From Acidobacteriota bacterium (GTDB lineage Bacteria > Acidobacteriota > JAAYUB01), in the NCBI GenBank assembly GCA_016935015.1, contig JAFGRT010000219.1:1-64000 (forward strand): 64,000 nucleotides of DNA. The letters are read 5' to 3'. Within the stretch, counting starts at the first letter, position 1. Each line of letters opens with the position of its first letter. Position numbers and translations under genes: made by a program. Below the pieces are notes generated by a model that worked only from the letters and a program-made list of their open reading frames with translations, made no database searches and was not told the DNA's origin. Positions 54,191 to 62,857 of the stretch are shown one piece after another.

Positions 54191-55978
54191 ATGTTGAAAG
54201 TTATTGAACGTGACGGGCAGCGCCGTGTAATCGAAGAGCTGCAGCGCGCCCTGGATATTTACCGACACAGCACTTCTCACCTGATGGCCCTGGCCGTGCT
54301 GGAGCTGTTTCCCGGCACCCATCTGGGTATCGGCCCGGCTACCAGTGAGGGGTTTTACTACGATTTCGAGCTGGACCATCGGTTTACCGACGAGGATCTG
54401 CCCCGGATCGAGGAGAAGATGCGGGAGCTGGCCAAGAGCGATATCCCCTTCGAACCCACCATCATCACGGTGGACGAGGCCGAGCGGGTGTTTGCGGAGA
54501 TGGGTGAACGCCTGAAATGCGAGCTCATCGATGAACGGAAAGGGGAGACGTTGTCCTGCTACCGGCTGGGTCAGCTGTATGACTTCTGCACCGGGCCGCA
54601 TGTGGAGTCCACGGGGAAATTGAAACATTTCAAGCTCCTTTCCATCGCCGGCTCCTATTGGCGGGGCGACGAGCACCGGGAGCAGCTGCAACGGATTTAC
54701 GGAACGGCGTTTTTCAGTCGTGAGGATCTGGAAAACCATCTGGCCTTTCTGGAGGAGGCCAAACGACGCGACCATCGCCGGCTGGGCAAGGAGCTCGATC
54801 TGTTCAGTTTCCACGAAGAGGCCGGCTCCGGTTTCGTGTACTGGCATCCCCGCGGCGCCTTCATCAAGGATGTGATCGAGCGCTACTGGAAAGAGGAGCA
54901 CTTCAAGCGCGGCTACGAGCTGGTGAGTATTCCCCATGTCGCCCGTCACAACATGTGGCGGACTTCCGGCCATTACGAGTACTACAAGGAAAACATGTAC
55001 ACCCTGGACATCGATGAGGAAGAGTACGTCGTCAAACCGATGAACTGCCCGGGCCACATTCTCATTTACCAGACGCACCTCCACAGCTACCGCGAATTGC
55101 CGGTGCGTTACGCCGAGTTGGGGACGGTTTACCGTTACGAGAAGAGTGGGGTGCTGCACGGCACCTTGCGCGTGCGCGGTTTTACCCAGGACGACGCCCA
55201 TATCTTCTGCACGCCCGATCAGGTCATCGAGGAGATCGACGGTGTGCTGGATCTTTGCCAGGACCTGCTGGAGACATTCGGTTTTCATCAGTACGAGGTG
55301 GAGCTCTCAGTCCGAGATCCCCAAAACAAGGAGAAATATGCGGGTTCCGACGAGGAATGGGAGCTCGCGGAAAAATCGTTGGTCCAGGCCATGGACAAGC
55401 GCCAGATATCGTACCGGCGGATGGAGGGTGAAGCCGTCTTTTATGGCCCCAAGATCGATTTCAAGCTGGTGGACGCCATCGGCCGGAAGTGGCAGTGTTC
55501 GACGGTGCAGTTCGATTTCAACCTGCCCAAGAGATTCAATATCACCTATGTCGGCAAGGACTCCCAGGAGCACCATGTGTACATGATCCATCGGGCCATC
55601 ATGGGTTCTCTGGAGCGCTTCTTCGGAACGCTGGTGGAACATTATGCCGGGGCCTTCCCCCTCTGGCTCACCCCCGAGCAGGCCCGAGTGATTCCCGTCA
55701 GTGAAAAATTTGGCGACTATGCCGCTGAAGTGACCCGGAAACTCAAGTCCGCCGGTTTGCGGGTGCACCTGGATGACCGAAACGAAAAAGTCGGCTACAA
55801 GATTCGGGACGCCCAACTGCAAAAGATCCCCTACATGATCGTCGTCGGCGGCAGAGAGCAGGAAAGCGGCGCCATTTCCGTGCGCAATCGCTTTGACGGT
55901 GACCTCGGGAGCATGGAAATCGCACATTTTGTTGATACTGTAAAATCCCATATTGACAGTAAAAGCGTAAAACCGTAA
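54191..55978 (+). CDS. thrS: Threonyl-tRNA synthetase lacking the TGS domain
   Basis: The 595-residue enzyme charges tRNA-Thr. The editing domain starts almost at once, with RHSTSHL (His-x3-His) near residue 25-31 and DFCTGPHV. The class II core has MNCPGH (zinc-binding Cys), RYEKSGVLHGTLRVRGFTQD around motif 2 and IHRAIMGSLERF as motif 3. The anticodon-binding domain is at the end. Typical ThrS has about 640 residues; the roughly 50-60-residue TGS domain is missing, and the upstream sequence is tRNA-Val, so it is not a start-site error. The ATG at 54191 has only an A-rich leader and no strong ribosome site. Confidence 0.95.
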   Translation: MLKVIERDGQRRVIEELQRALDIYRHSTSHLMALAVLELFPGTHLGIGPATSEGFYYDFELDHRFTDEDLPRIEEKMRELAKSDIPFEPTIITVDEAERVFAEMGERLKCELIDERKGETLSCYRLGQLYDFCTGPHVESTGKLKHFKLLSIAGSYWRGDEHREQLQRIYGTAFFSREDLENHLAFLEEAKRRDHRRLGKELDLFSFHEEAGSGFVYWHPRGAFIKDVIERYWKEEHFKRGYELVSIPHVARHNMWRTSGHYEYYKENMYTLDIDEEEYVVKPMNCPGHILIYQTHLHSYRELPVRYAELGTVYRYEKSGVLHGTLRVRGFTQDDAHIFCTPDQVIEEIDGVLDLCQDLLETFGFHQYEVELSVRDPQNKEKYAGSDEEWELAEKSLVQAMDKRQISYRRMEGEAVFYGPKIDFKLVDAIGRKWQCSTVQFDFNLPKRFNITYVGKDSQEHHVYMIHRAIMGSLERFFGTLVEHYAGAFPLWLTPEQARVIPVSEKFGDYAAEVTRKLKSAGLRVHLDDRNEKVGYKIRDAQLQKIPYMIVVGGREQESGAISVRNRFDGDLGSMEIAHFVDTVKSHIDSKSVKP

Positions 55979-56014
55979 ATTACGGGCGAACTATTCTGAT
56001 TTCAGGAGGAATCT

Positions 56015-56545
56015 ATTAAATACGATCGGAATCAAGGCAAGAACCGCGTGCGCATTAATGATCAGATTCGCGCATCCGAGGTGAGATTGATTGATGATGA
56101 AGGGGCGCAGGTTGGGATTATCGACATGACCAAGGCACTGGAGCTTGCCCAGGAGAAAGGTCTTGACCTTGTCGAGGTGGCACCGGAGGGGAAGCCGCCT
56201 GTCGTAAAAATCATGGATTTCGGCAAATACCTGTATCAGCAGAAGAAAAAGTTGCAGGAAGCCAAAAAGCGACAGAAAATCATCCTGGTGAAGGAAGTGA
56301 AATTTCGACCGCGGACCGACGTCCATGATTACGAATTCAAAAAAAATCACATCAAGCGTTTTCTGGAGCAGGGGAATCGGGTCAAGTGCAGTGTTTTTTT
56401 CAGGGGACGGGAAATGACCCACCCGGAACTGGGGTATGACCTGCTGGCCAGAGTCTGCCAGGATCTGGTGGATCTGGCCGAGATCGAGAGCGCTCCCAAG
56501 ATGGAAGGGCGCAATTTGATCATGTACCTCACACCGAAAAAATAG
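56015..56545 (+). CDS. infC: Translation initiation factor IF-3, with ATT start codon
   Basis: IF-3 (176 residues here) binds the 30S subunit, prevents subunit joining and checks start-codon pairing. The protein contains RINDQIRASEVRLIDDEG and KFRPRTDVHDYEFK typical of both IF-3 domains. The start is taken as ATT at 56015, four bases after AGGAGGA (56004-56010), giving IKYDRNQGKNRVRIND. A GTG eleven codons in (56048) would cut the conserved N-terminus and has no ribosome site. A non-AUG start is a known basis for IF-3 autoregulation, for example AUU in Escherichia coli. It lies 36 bases after thrS. Confidence 0.93.
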   Translation: MKYDRNQGKNRVRINDQIRASEVRLIDDEGAQVGIIDMTKALELAQEKGLDLVEVAPEGKPPVVKIMDFGKYLYQQKKKLQEAKKRQKIILVKEVKFRPRTDVHDYEFKKNHIKRFLEQGNRVKCSVFFRGREMTHPELGYDLLARVCQDLVDLAEIESAPKMEGRNLIMYLTPKK

Positions 56546-56563
56546 CCCCCTTCTGAAAACTCA

Positions 56564-56591
56564 TTGACACATCCCAAATTATTAATATAAT
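56564..56591 (+). promoter_or_regulatory. Strong promoter before rpmI
   Basis: TTGACA (56564-56569) and TATAAT (56586-56591) are both perfect consensus boxes, 16 bases apart. They lie in the infC-rpmI gap, so rpmI-rplT can be transcribed apart from infC. Confidence 0.85.
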
Positions 56592-56668
56592 CGTTGGGTA
56601 TTTTTACGTGGAGTGTGTCCGAGCGTTTCCGGGCCAGTTCACCAACGCATGAGGAAAGGAGCAGAATC

Positions 56669-56863
56669 GTGCCCAAGCTCAAAACCAAACGAGCCGCCGC
56701 CAAGCGGTTTCGCGTTACAGCTACCGGAAAAATATTGCGCGGCAGCAGCCACAAAAGTCACATTCTGACCAAAAAGAGCCAGAAGCGGAAACGAAACTTG
56801 CGCAAGACATCCCTGGTGTCCACCGCCGATCTCGGTCGCGTGCGGGATATGCTGAATCTGTAA
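56669..56863 (+). CDS. rpmI: 50S ribosomal protein L35
   Basis: The 64-residue basic protein begins [20 protein letters not shown], the L35 signature. The start is GTG at 56669, after GAGGAAAGGAG. The frame is open back to 56594, but that part is upstream of the known L35 N-terminus. The usual infC-rpmI-rplT order is kept, and rplT follows after 21 bases. Confidence 0.97.
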   Translation: MPKLKTKRAAAKRFRVTATGKILRGSSHKSHILTKKSQKRKRNLRKTSLVSTADLGRVRDMLNL

Positions 56864-56884
56864 ATCTGTGGAGAGGAGTAGGTC

Positions 56885-57235
56885 ATGCCCAGAGTACGCC
56901 GGGGAAACCGGAAATTAATTCGTCGAAAGAAAATATTGCAACTGGCCAAGGGATATCGCGGTTCCCGTCATCGTTTGTACCGAACAGCCAAGGAGACGGT
57001 CGAACGGTCGCTGGTCTATTCCTATCGGGATCGCCGGCAGCGCAAACGGCAGTTTCGTCGGTTGTGGATTGTCCGAATCAATGCGGCATCCCGTGAACAG
57101 GGATTGTCCTACAACCAGTTTATGTCCGGGTTGAAGAGGGCCGGTGTGGATTTGGACAGGAAAGTGCTGGCAGAACTGGCGGTCAATCATCCCGGAACGT
57201 TCGCCGAGCTGGCCGCCATCGCCAAGGAAGCGTAA
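56885..57235 (+). CDS. rplT: 50S ribosomal protein L20
   Basis: The 116-residue basic protein has [20 protein letters not shown] and [20 protein letters not shown], typical of L20, which is needed early in 50S assembly and often represses its own operon. GAGGAG lies before the ATG. A terminator hairpin follows, before pheS. Confidence 0.97.
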   Translation: MPRVRRGNRKLIRRKKILQLAKGYRGSRHRLYRTAKETVERSLVYSYRDRRQRKRQFRRLWIVRINAASREQGLSYNQFMSGLKRAGVDLDRKVLAELAVNHPGTFAELAAIAKEA

Positions 57236-57260
57236 TCCTCTTAACCGTCTGACAATATCC

Positions 57261-57299
57261 AACCGGCTGAGCGCCTGTCCGCCCAGCCGGTTTTTTTTT
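57261..57299 (+). terminator. Terminator or attenuator between rplT and pheS
   Basis: AACCGGCTG (57261-57269) pairs perfectly with CAGCCGGTT (57284-57292), with three more inner pairs past an A-C mismatch and a six-base loop. A run of nine T (57291-57299) follows. The pheS ribosome site GAGG (57300-57303) begins at the next base. Confidence 0.9.
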
Positions 57300-57310
57300 G
57301 AGGTCATACC

Positions 57311-58348
57311 ATGCGCAAGGACTTGGAGCAGATTCTGGTTGAATTCCGGCAGGAAGTGGAACGGGTCGCTACGGATGAGCACCTGAAACAGCTGCACGGC
57401 AAGTATTTCTCCCGGGAAAAAGGGGTCCTGTCGGCCCAGTTGCGACGGATCCGGGAAATACCCGTCGCGGAACGCCCCGGTTTCGGTCAGGATGTCAATC
57501 TGCTGAAACAGGAAATGGAAGCGGAATTCGACCGCTTGACCCGCACCCTGGCCGATGAGGATTATCACCGGCGGGTCGAACAGGAGCGGCTGGACATTAC
57601 CCTGCCCGCCGTGGGTCTGCCTCGCGGTTCCTTTCATCCCATCAAGATGGTGGAACAGGAACTGTGCGGCATATTCGAGCGGATGGGCTATTCCATCGTC
57701 GAGGGGCCGGAAATCGAAACGGATTTTTATAATTTCGGCGCGCTGAATTTTCCGCCCGATCATCCCGCCCGCGACGAGCAGGATACGTTTTTTGTCGCCG
57801 GCGGCCGATATTTACTGCGCACCCACACGTCGCCGGTTCAGATCCGCACCATGCAGCAGCTGGCTCCGCCTCTCAAGATCATCGCGCCGGGCAAGGTGTT
57901 CCGGAAGGATACGCCCGATGCGACCCACTATCCCATCTTTCACCAGATCGAAGGTCTGGTCGTGGCGGAAAATGTTTCCCTGGCCGATTTGAAAGGGACG
58001 TTGCACGATTTTGCCCGGCAATTTTTTGCGCCCGATGTGCGGGTGCGCCTGCGGCCCAGTTTTTTCCCGTTTGTGGAGCCGGGGGCCGAAGTCGATATCA
58101 GCTGCATCTTCTGCGGCGGGAGCGGATGTCGAATCTGCAAGCAGTCCGGCTGGATCGAGATCCTGGGGGCCGGCATGGTGCATCCCAACGTCTTCGTCAA
58201 TTGCGGGCTCGATCCGGAAGAACACACCGGCTTCGCGTTCGGCATGGGCGTGGACCGGATGGCCATCCTGAAGTATGGGGTTCCCGATATCCGGATGTTC
58301 TGGGAAAACGACGTCCGCTTCCTGAATCAATTCTGGTACGTGCAGTAA
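57311..58348 (+). CDS. pheS: Phenylalanyl-tRNA synthetase alpha subunit
   Basis: The 345-residue catalytic subunit has an N-terminal coiled coil (about 1-100) and a class II core: FGALNFPPDHPARDEQDTFF, THTSPVQIRTM, KVFRKDTPDATH and the motif 3 region GFAFGMGVDRMAILKYG. It works as an alpha2beta2 enzyme with PheT, whose gene starts 14 bases downstream. ATG 57311 follows GAGG by seven bases. No PheM-like leader peptide is visible before it. Confidence 0.96.
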   Translation: MRKDLEQILVEFRQEVERVATDEHLKQLHGKYFSREKGVLSAQLRRIREIPVAERPGFGQDVNLLKQEMEAEFDRLTRTLADEDYHRRVEQERLDITLPAVGLPRGSFHPIKMVEQELCGIFERMGYSIVEGPEIETDFYNFGALNFPPDHPARDEQDTFFVAGGRYLLRTHTSPVQIRTMQQLAPPLKIIAPGKVFRKDTPDATHYPIFHQIEGLVVAENVSLADLKGTLHDFARQFFAPDVRVRLRPSFFPFVEPGAEVDISCIFCGGSGCRICKQSGWIEILGAGMVHPNVFVNCGLDPEEHTGFAFGMGVDRMAILKYGVPDIRMFWENDVRFLNQFWYVQ

Positions 58349-58362
58349 GGAGCAGAGAGGCT

Positions 58363-60411
58363 ATGAAAATCAGTCTCAACTGGTTGAAGGATTTCATCAT
58401 GCTGGATGAATCTTCCGTGGATCTGGCGCACGATCTCTCCATGCTGGGGCTGGCGGTGGACACCGTGGCAACGGTGGGACCGGATGAGATTCTGGAACTG
58501 GATATCACGGCCAACCGTCCCGATTGCCTGAATCACCTGGGCGTTGCGCGGGAGCTGAGCGTGGCCTACGGTGTCCCTTTGCGAAGGCCGGGTGTACCCA
58601 CGGCTCCCCTGCCGGAGGTCGCTGCCGTACCGGTAGAAATTTCCATCGCTGGCGAGGACTTGTGCTTCCGGTATTGCGGGCTGGTCATCGACGGTGTGCG
58701 CCTCCAGCCATCCCCGCAGTGGCTGCAGGAGCGGCTGGAGGCTGTCGGCCAACGGCCCATCAACAATATCGTCGACATCACGAACTATGTGCTGCAGGAA
58801 CTGGGACACCCCCTGCATGCCTTCGACTTCCGGCGTCTGAAGCAGGGCCGGATCATCGTGCGGCGGGCCCGGCGCGGGGAAAAAATCGAAACCTTGGACC
58901 GTCAGGTGCGGATTTTGACGGAGGAGATGCTGGTCATTGCCGATGCCGAGGATGCCGTCGCCCTGGCGGGCGTCATGGGGGGCGCGCATTCCGAGGTGGA
59001 TGAGGGAAGCACGTCCATCCTGCTGGAGAGCGCCTGGTTTCTGCCGACTTCCGTCCGCAAAACCGCTCGGCAGCTGGGGATGAATACCGAAGCATCTTAC
59101 CATTTCGAAAGGGGGGCCGACCTGGAGATGCCGCCCTACGCCTTGCTACGGGCAGCCACGCTGATGACAGAGTTGGCCGGGGGGGAAATTGTCTCGCCGC
59201 TCATCGATGTGTATCCACGGCGCCATCAGCCCCCGGAGATTACACTGCGCGCCAACCAGTTGCGACGTCTGATCGGCATTGATGCCATACCGGATTTTGT
59301 GGAAAAAACCTTGCAGCGACTGGAATTCCAGGTGGTCGGCTACGACGACGGAGCATGGCGGGTGCGGCCCCCCTCTTTCCGCGTGGATGTCAGCCTCGAA
59401 GCCGATCTCATCGAGGAAATCGCCCGGTTTCAAGGGTATGACCGCTTGCCGTCAACGTTGCCCGCATTCGCCGCTGCGCCGGTGACGGCCCGCCTGACTC
59501 GCCAGCGGGATCGTCTGCGGATGTATATGCGGGAAAGTGGATTTCAGGAAATCCTGACCAATTCCTTCGTGTCCACCCGGCGCGACGCGGAGTTCAGCAT
59601 GGACAACCGGGGTGCCAATATTCCGGTGGACAATCCGCTGGCCGAGGAGGAACCGTTTTTCCGGGCCAACCTGCTGGGTGGCATGGTGGAAACGTTGAAG
59701 TTCAACGAAAACAACTTCAACCAGAATGTGCGCCTGTTTGAAATCGGTGCGGCCTACCGTCTGGAGGACGAAAAAATCAACGAACGGCACCGCCTCGCCG
59801 TGGGCGCATACGGCGAGTACATCGTCCACAAATGGATGGCGCGGAACCAGCCGGTGGATTATTTCTATCTGAAAGGCGTCATCCAGGGTCTGCTGGAACG
59901 CCTGGGGGTCTCCGGTTTCACACTGGCGCCCGGTGATGACATCGCCTTTCTGCAGCCGGGCCATGCGGCCGTATTTTCTGTTGACGGCCACGTGCGGGGA
60001 GTATTCGGCTTGCTGAACCAGAAAATTTCTCGTGACTGGAAATTCCGCCAGGACATCCTGCTGGGCGAGGTCGAGCTGAACAGTTTCCTGAGTTTACCCG
60101 AACCCGCATTTGCCTTTCGGCACCTCTCCCGGTTTCCACAGGTTACCCGGGATCTATCGTTTACAGTTGACAATAAAGTCTCATTCGGTACAATAAAGAG
60201 AGGGCTTTTCGGCTTGAAAATCCCAGAGATAGTTGATGTTAAATTGCTTGATCTTTACAAGGGCGAAGATGTCCCGCAGGGACGCCGCGCCTTGACCGTC
60301 CGGCTGGTTTTCCAGGATCCGCAACGGACCTTGACGGACCGGGAAGCAGACACCTTGCGTGATCGGGTGACCGGATTCCTGGTGAAAGAATACGAGATTC
60401 GTTTTCGATAA
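58363..60411 (+). CDS. pheT: Phenylalanyl-tRNA synthetase beta subunit lacking the N-terminal tRNA-binding domain
   Basis: The 682-residue subunit begins MKISLNWLKDFI and reaches ELDITANRPDCLNHLGVARE by residue 60; in Escherichia coli this motif lies about 110 residues later because an EMAP-like domain comes first. That domain is missing here, and the total length is about 110 residues short of the usual 795. The B3/B4 editing region (NNIVDITNYVLQELGHPLHAF), the B5 and catalytic-like parts and the C-terminal FDX-ACB anticodon domain (SRFPQVTRDLSFTV) are present. AAGGAG precedes ATG 58363; the frame extends back within pheS and is not used. Confidence 0.95.
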   Translation: MKISLNWLKDFIMLDESSVDLAHDLSMLGLAVDTVATVGPDEILELDITANRPDCLNHLGVARELSVAYGVPLRRPGVPTAPLPEVAAVPVEISIAGEDLCFRYCGLVIDGVRLQPSPQWLQERLEAVGQRPINNIVDITNYVLQELGHPLHAFDFRRLKQGRIIVRRARRGEKIETLDRQVRILTEEMLVIADAEDAVALAGVMGGAHSEVDEGSTSILLESAWFLPTSVRKTARQLGMNTEASYHFERGADLEMPPYALLRAATLMTELAGGEIVSPLIDVYPRRHQPPEITLRANQLRRLIGIDAIPDFVEKTLQRLEFQVVGYDDGAWRVRPPSFRVDVSLEADLIEEIARFQGYDRLPSTLPAFAAAPVTARLTRQRDRLRMYMRESGFQEILTNSFVSTRRDAEFSMDNRGANIPVDNPLAEEEPFFRANLLGGMVETLKFNENNFNQNVRLFEIGAAYRLEDEKINERHRLAVGAYGEYIVHKWMARNQPVDYFYLKGVIQGLLERLGVSGFTLAPGDDIAFLQPGHAAVFSVDGHVRGVFGLLNQKISRDWKFRQDILLGEVELNSFLSLPEPAFAFRHLSRFPQVTRDLSFTVDNKVSFGTIKRGLFGLKIPEIVDVKLLDLYKGEDVPQGRRALTVRLVFQDPQRTLTDREADTLRDRVTGFLVKEYEIRFR

Positions 60412-60417
60412 CGGGAC

Positions 60418-60684
60418 ATGAGCGAACAGAATGTGACATCGCGGGAACGATTTTCCCATCTGGAAGACAAGATATATCGCGTCAGCGAATTTTTTAAACA
60501 GGTTTTGGAGCAGAATCACCAATTAAAGGAGGAGATAGAGGCTCTCACGAATAGATTCCACGAACTGGAAGAGCGGTGCGCCCGTCTTGAAAAAATGGTG
60601 GGTACGGTTCGTGAGGAGAAGGATCTGATCGCCGAGAAGATCAGGTCCATTCTGACGGTTCTGGATGCGCTGGAAAAAAGGTAG
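60418..60684 (+). CDS. ZapB-like coiled-coil cell-division protein
   Basis: The 88-residue protein is almost entirely one coiled coil (LEDKIYRVSEFFKQVLEQNHQ split, then IEALTNRFHELEERCARLEK), acidic and cytoplasmic. Its size and its place directly before zapA suggest a ZapB-type division factor that works with the FtsZ ring. It starts six bases after pheT. Such short coiled coils are hard to assign by sequence alone. Confidence 0.7.
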   Translation: MSEQNVTSRERFSHLEDKIYRVSEFFKQVLEQNHQLKEEIEALTNRFHELEERCARLEKMVGTVREEKDLIAEKIRSILTVLDALEKR

Positions 60685-60708
60685 CGGTGTTGACAGAGGT
60701 TTAATTCG

Positions 60709-60978
60709 GTGCAAATAAATATCTTAAATCAAACCTTCAATATACAGGGAGGCGACGACCCGGCACACATGACAGAGTTGGCCGGTTACGTCGAAGATAA
60801 GATGAAGGATATCCGGCGGGCGACAAACACGGTAGACTCCTACCGGCTGGCCATCCTGACGGCGCTGCATATTGCCGATGAACTTTTTCGCATGCAGCGC
60901 GAATATCAGGAACTGGATCGTTTTATCAACAAGAAAAGCGTGGAATTTGTCAAGATTCTTGACCAATTCACGGAATAG
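60709..60978 (+). CDS. zapA: Cell-division protein ZapA
   Basis: The 89-residue protein has the ZapA fold: a short beta part INILNQTFNIQGGDDP, AEYVEDKM-like LAGYVEDKMKDIRR, DSYRLAILTALHIADELF, and a C-terminal helix. ZapA cross-links FtsZ filaments. The start is GTG at 60709, after AGAGG. It is followed by the 6S RNA gene, a common zapA neighbour in many bacteria. Confidence 0.88.
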   Translation: MQINILNQTFNIQGGDDPAHMTELAGYVEDKMKDIRRATNTVDSYRLAILTALHIADELFRMQREYQELDRFINKKSVEFVKILDQFTE

Positions 60979-60998
60979 GGCACCGAATTATCGAGATT

Positions 60999-61165
60999 CC
61001 TGCAACGATTGTGAGGAGATAAGATTTTGAGCCTACATTTATTTGGACGGGAGTTCGGAGTTTCGTTGCCGTGAGCAGACCTTCCCTTGGAAGGGAGCCT
61101 GAAGTAACGGGCAGGACACCCACCTGGAACCCAGGCCAAATAATTGATCCTCACGTCGTTGCGGG
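60999..61165 (+). ncRNA. ssrS: Probable 6S RNA
   Basis: The 296-base gap between zapA and rny folds into a long interrupted hairpin. CCTGCAACGA (60999-61008) pairs with TCGTTGCGGG (61156-61165), GTGAGGA (61011-61017) with TCCTCAC (61148-61154), and TTATTTGG with CCAAATAA further in. The middle holds a bubble with internal short stems, for example CTTCCC-TTGG-AAGGGAG, and CACCCACCTGGAACCCAGG is like the 3' half of known 6S RNAs. 6S RNA binds RNA polymerase with sigma-70. The exact ends are approximate. Confidence 0.8.
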
Positions 61166-61274
61166 AACTTTTCTCTGACTTCCCCGACCAGCCTTGGTAA
61201 ACCTTCGGCGTTTCCATTGAAACGGTGGCATGATCTTTGATTTTACCATATATTCGGAAGAAGGAGACGTAGCG

Positions 61275-62849
61275 ATGTTGTTGTTGGATATACCTGTGGT
61301 ACCGGCATTGACTGGACTGGTTTTGGGCGTCGTGATTCTGGTGGCTTACTATTATGTAAAAACCAGGATGGTGGATCAAAAACTGGAGGCAGCACGCAAG
61401 GAAGCGGACGATATTCGGGAGCGGGCCAACAAAGATGCTGCCCAATTGAAGAAAGAGCGTCTGCTGGAAGCCAAGGATGAAATCTTTCAGCTGAAGATGG
61501 AAACGGAGAATGAATTCAAGGAAAAGAAAAAAGAGCTGGCTGTTCATGAAAAAAATCTGCTGCACAAGGAAAACGGCCTGAATCGGCGAGACGACCAGAT
61601 CTGTCGTCGCGAAAAGGAGCTGGCCACCAAGGAGAATCAGCTTATCGCCCGGGAAGTGCGGATCAAGGAGGATGAGACCAAAATTCGTGAGTTGCGCAAG
61701 CTTCAGGAGCAAAAACTCGAGCATATCGCGGCCATGACCCGGGAAGAGGCCAAACAACATCTGATCCAGATGTTCGAGGAGGAGGCCAAGCGGGATGCCA
61801 CCCAACTGGTCAAACAGATTGAGGATGATGCCCGCTTTCGCGCATCCAATGCGGCGAAGAAAGTCATCGCCACTGCCATTCAGCGTTGCGCGGCCGATCA
61901 TGTCGTTGAAACAACGGTGTCGGTGGTTGATCTGCCCAATGACGAGATGAAGGGACGCATCATCGGTCGGGAGGGACGAAATATCCGGGCCCTCGAAACC
62001 GCTACGGGCGTCGATCTAATCGTGGATGACACCCCGGAAGCGGTCATCCTGTCCGGCTACGATCCTTACCGGCGGGAGATCGCCAAGCTGGCCATCGAGG
62101 CCTTGATTTCCGACGGCCGGATTCATCCAGCCCGCATCGAAGAGGTGGTGGAAAAAGTGCGCGCCGAAATGGAACAGCGGGTGCTGGAAATCGGTGAGCA
62201 GGCCGCATTCGAACTGGGTATTCACGATTTCCATCCGGAAATCATGCGGTTGCTGGGACGCCTCAATTATCGCTCCAGTTATGGTCAGAACGTCTTGCAG
62301 CATTCCAAGGAGGTCGCCTACATTGCCGCGGCCATGGCGCAGGAAATCAAAGCCAACGATAAGGTGGCCCGGCGGGCGGCGTTGATTCACGATATCGGCA
62401 AGGCGGTGGACCGCGAGGTGGAAGGAACGCACACCCAGTTGGGCTGTGAACTGGCCCGCAAATACGGCGAGAAAGAGGATGTGATCCACTGTATCGAGGC
62501 CCATCATTTCGATGTGGATTTTCAAAGTGTGGAGGCGGTGCTGGTCCAGGCGGCGGACGCCATTTCGGCGGCACGGCCGGGTGCCCGGCGCGAAATCCTC
62601 GAATCCTACATCAAGCGTCTGGAAAAACTGGAGAATATCGCCGACAGTTTCTCCGGCGTGGCCAAGGCGTTTGCCTTGCAGGCGGGGCGAGAAATTCGCG
62701 TTATGGTGGAGAGCGACAAGATCGCCGATGAACAGGCCTTCTGGCTGGCTAAGGACCTGACCAAAAAAATCGAAAGTGACTTGCAGTATCCGGGCCAGAT
62801 CAAGGTTACCGTGATTCGCGAACGGCGCTTTATCGAATATGCCAAGTAA
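61275..62849 (+). CDS. rny: Ribonuclease Y
   Basis: The 524-residue endoribonuclease starts mRNA decay at the membrane. It has an N-terminal membrane helix (about 9-30, LTGLVLGVVILVAYYYV), a coiled coil to about 190, a KH domain with GRIIGREGRNIRALETATGV and an HD domain with LIHDIGKAVDREVEGTH. Both nucleic-acid and metal sites are intact. ATG 61275 is chosen because GAAGGAGACG precedes it; the frame extends to 61230. The next gene, ymdB-like, follows after eight bases as in many genomes. Confidence 0.97.
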   Translation: MLLLDIPVVPALTGLVLGVVILVAYYYVKTRMVDQKLEAARKEADDIRERANKDAAQLKKERLLEAKDEIFQLKMETENEFKEKKKELAVHEKNLLHKENGLNRRDDQICRREKELATKENQLIAREVRIKEDETKIRELRKLQEQKLEHIAAMTREEAKQHLIQMFEEEAKRDATQLVKQIEDDARFRASNAAKKVIATAIQRCAADHVVETTVSVVDLPNDEMKGRIIGREGRNIRALETATGVDLIVDDTPEAVILSGYDPYRREIAKLAIEALISDGRIHPARIEEVVEKVRAEMEQRVLEIGEQAAFELGIHDFHPEIMRLLGRLNYRSSYGQNVLQHSKEVAYIAAAMAQEIKANDKVARRAALIHDIGKAVDREVEGTHTQLGCELARKYGEKEDVIHCIEAHHFDVDFQSVEAVLVQAADAISAARPGARREILESYIKRLEKLENIADSFSGVAKAFALQAGREIRVMVESDKIADEQAFWLAKDLTKKIESDLQYPGQIKVTVIRERRFIEYAK

Positions 62850-62857
62850 GGCCGCAT

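Noticed and set aside
53198-55288. Minus-strand open frame of 696 codons across the TPR gene, tRNA-Val and thrS
   Set aside because: It is antisense to three clear genes, crosses a tRNA and shows no protein-family pattern. High GC content creates such shadow frames.
57236-57310. PheM-like leader peptide controlling pheST
   Set aside because: No start codon followed by Phe codons exists between rplT and pheS.
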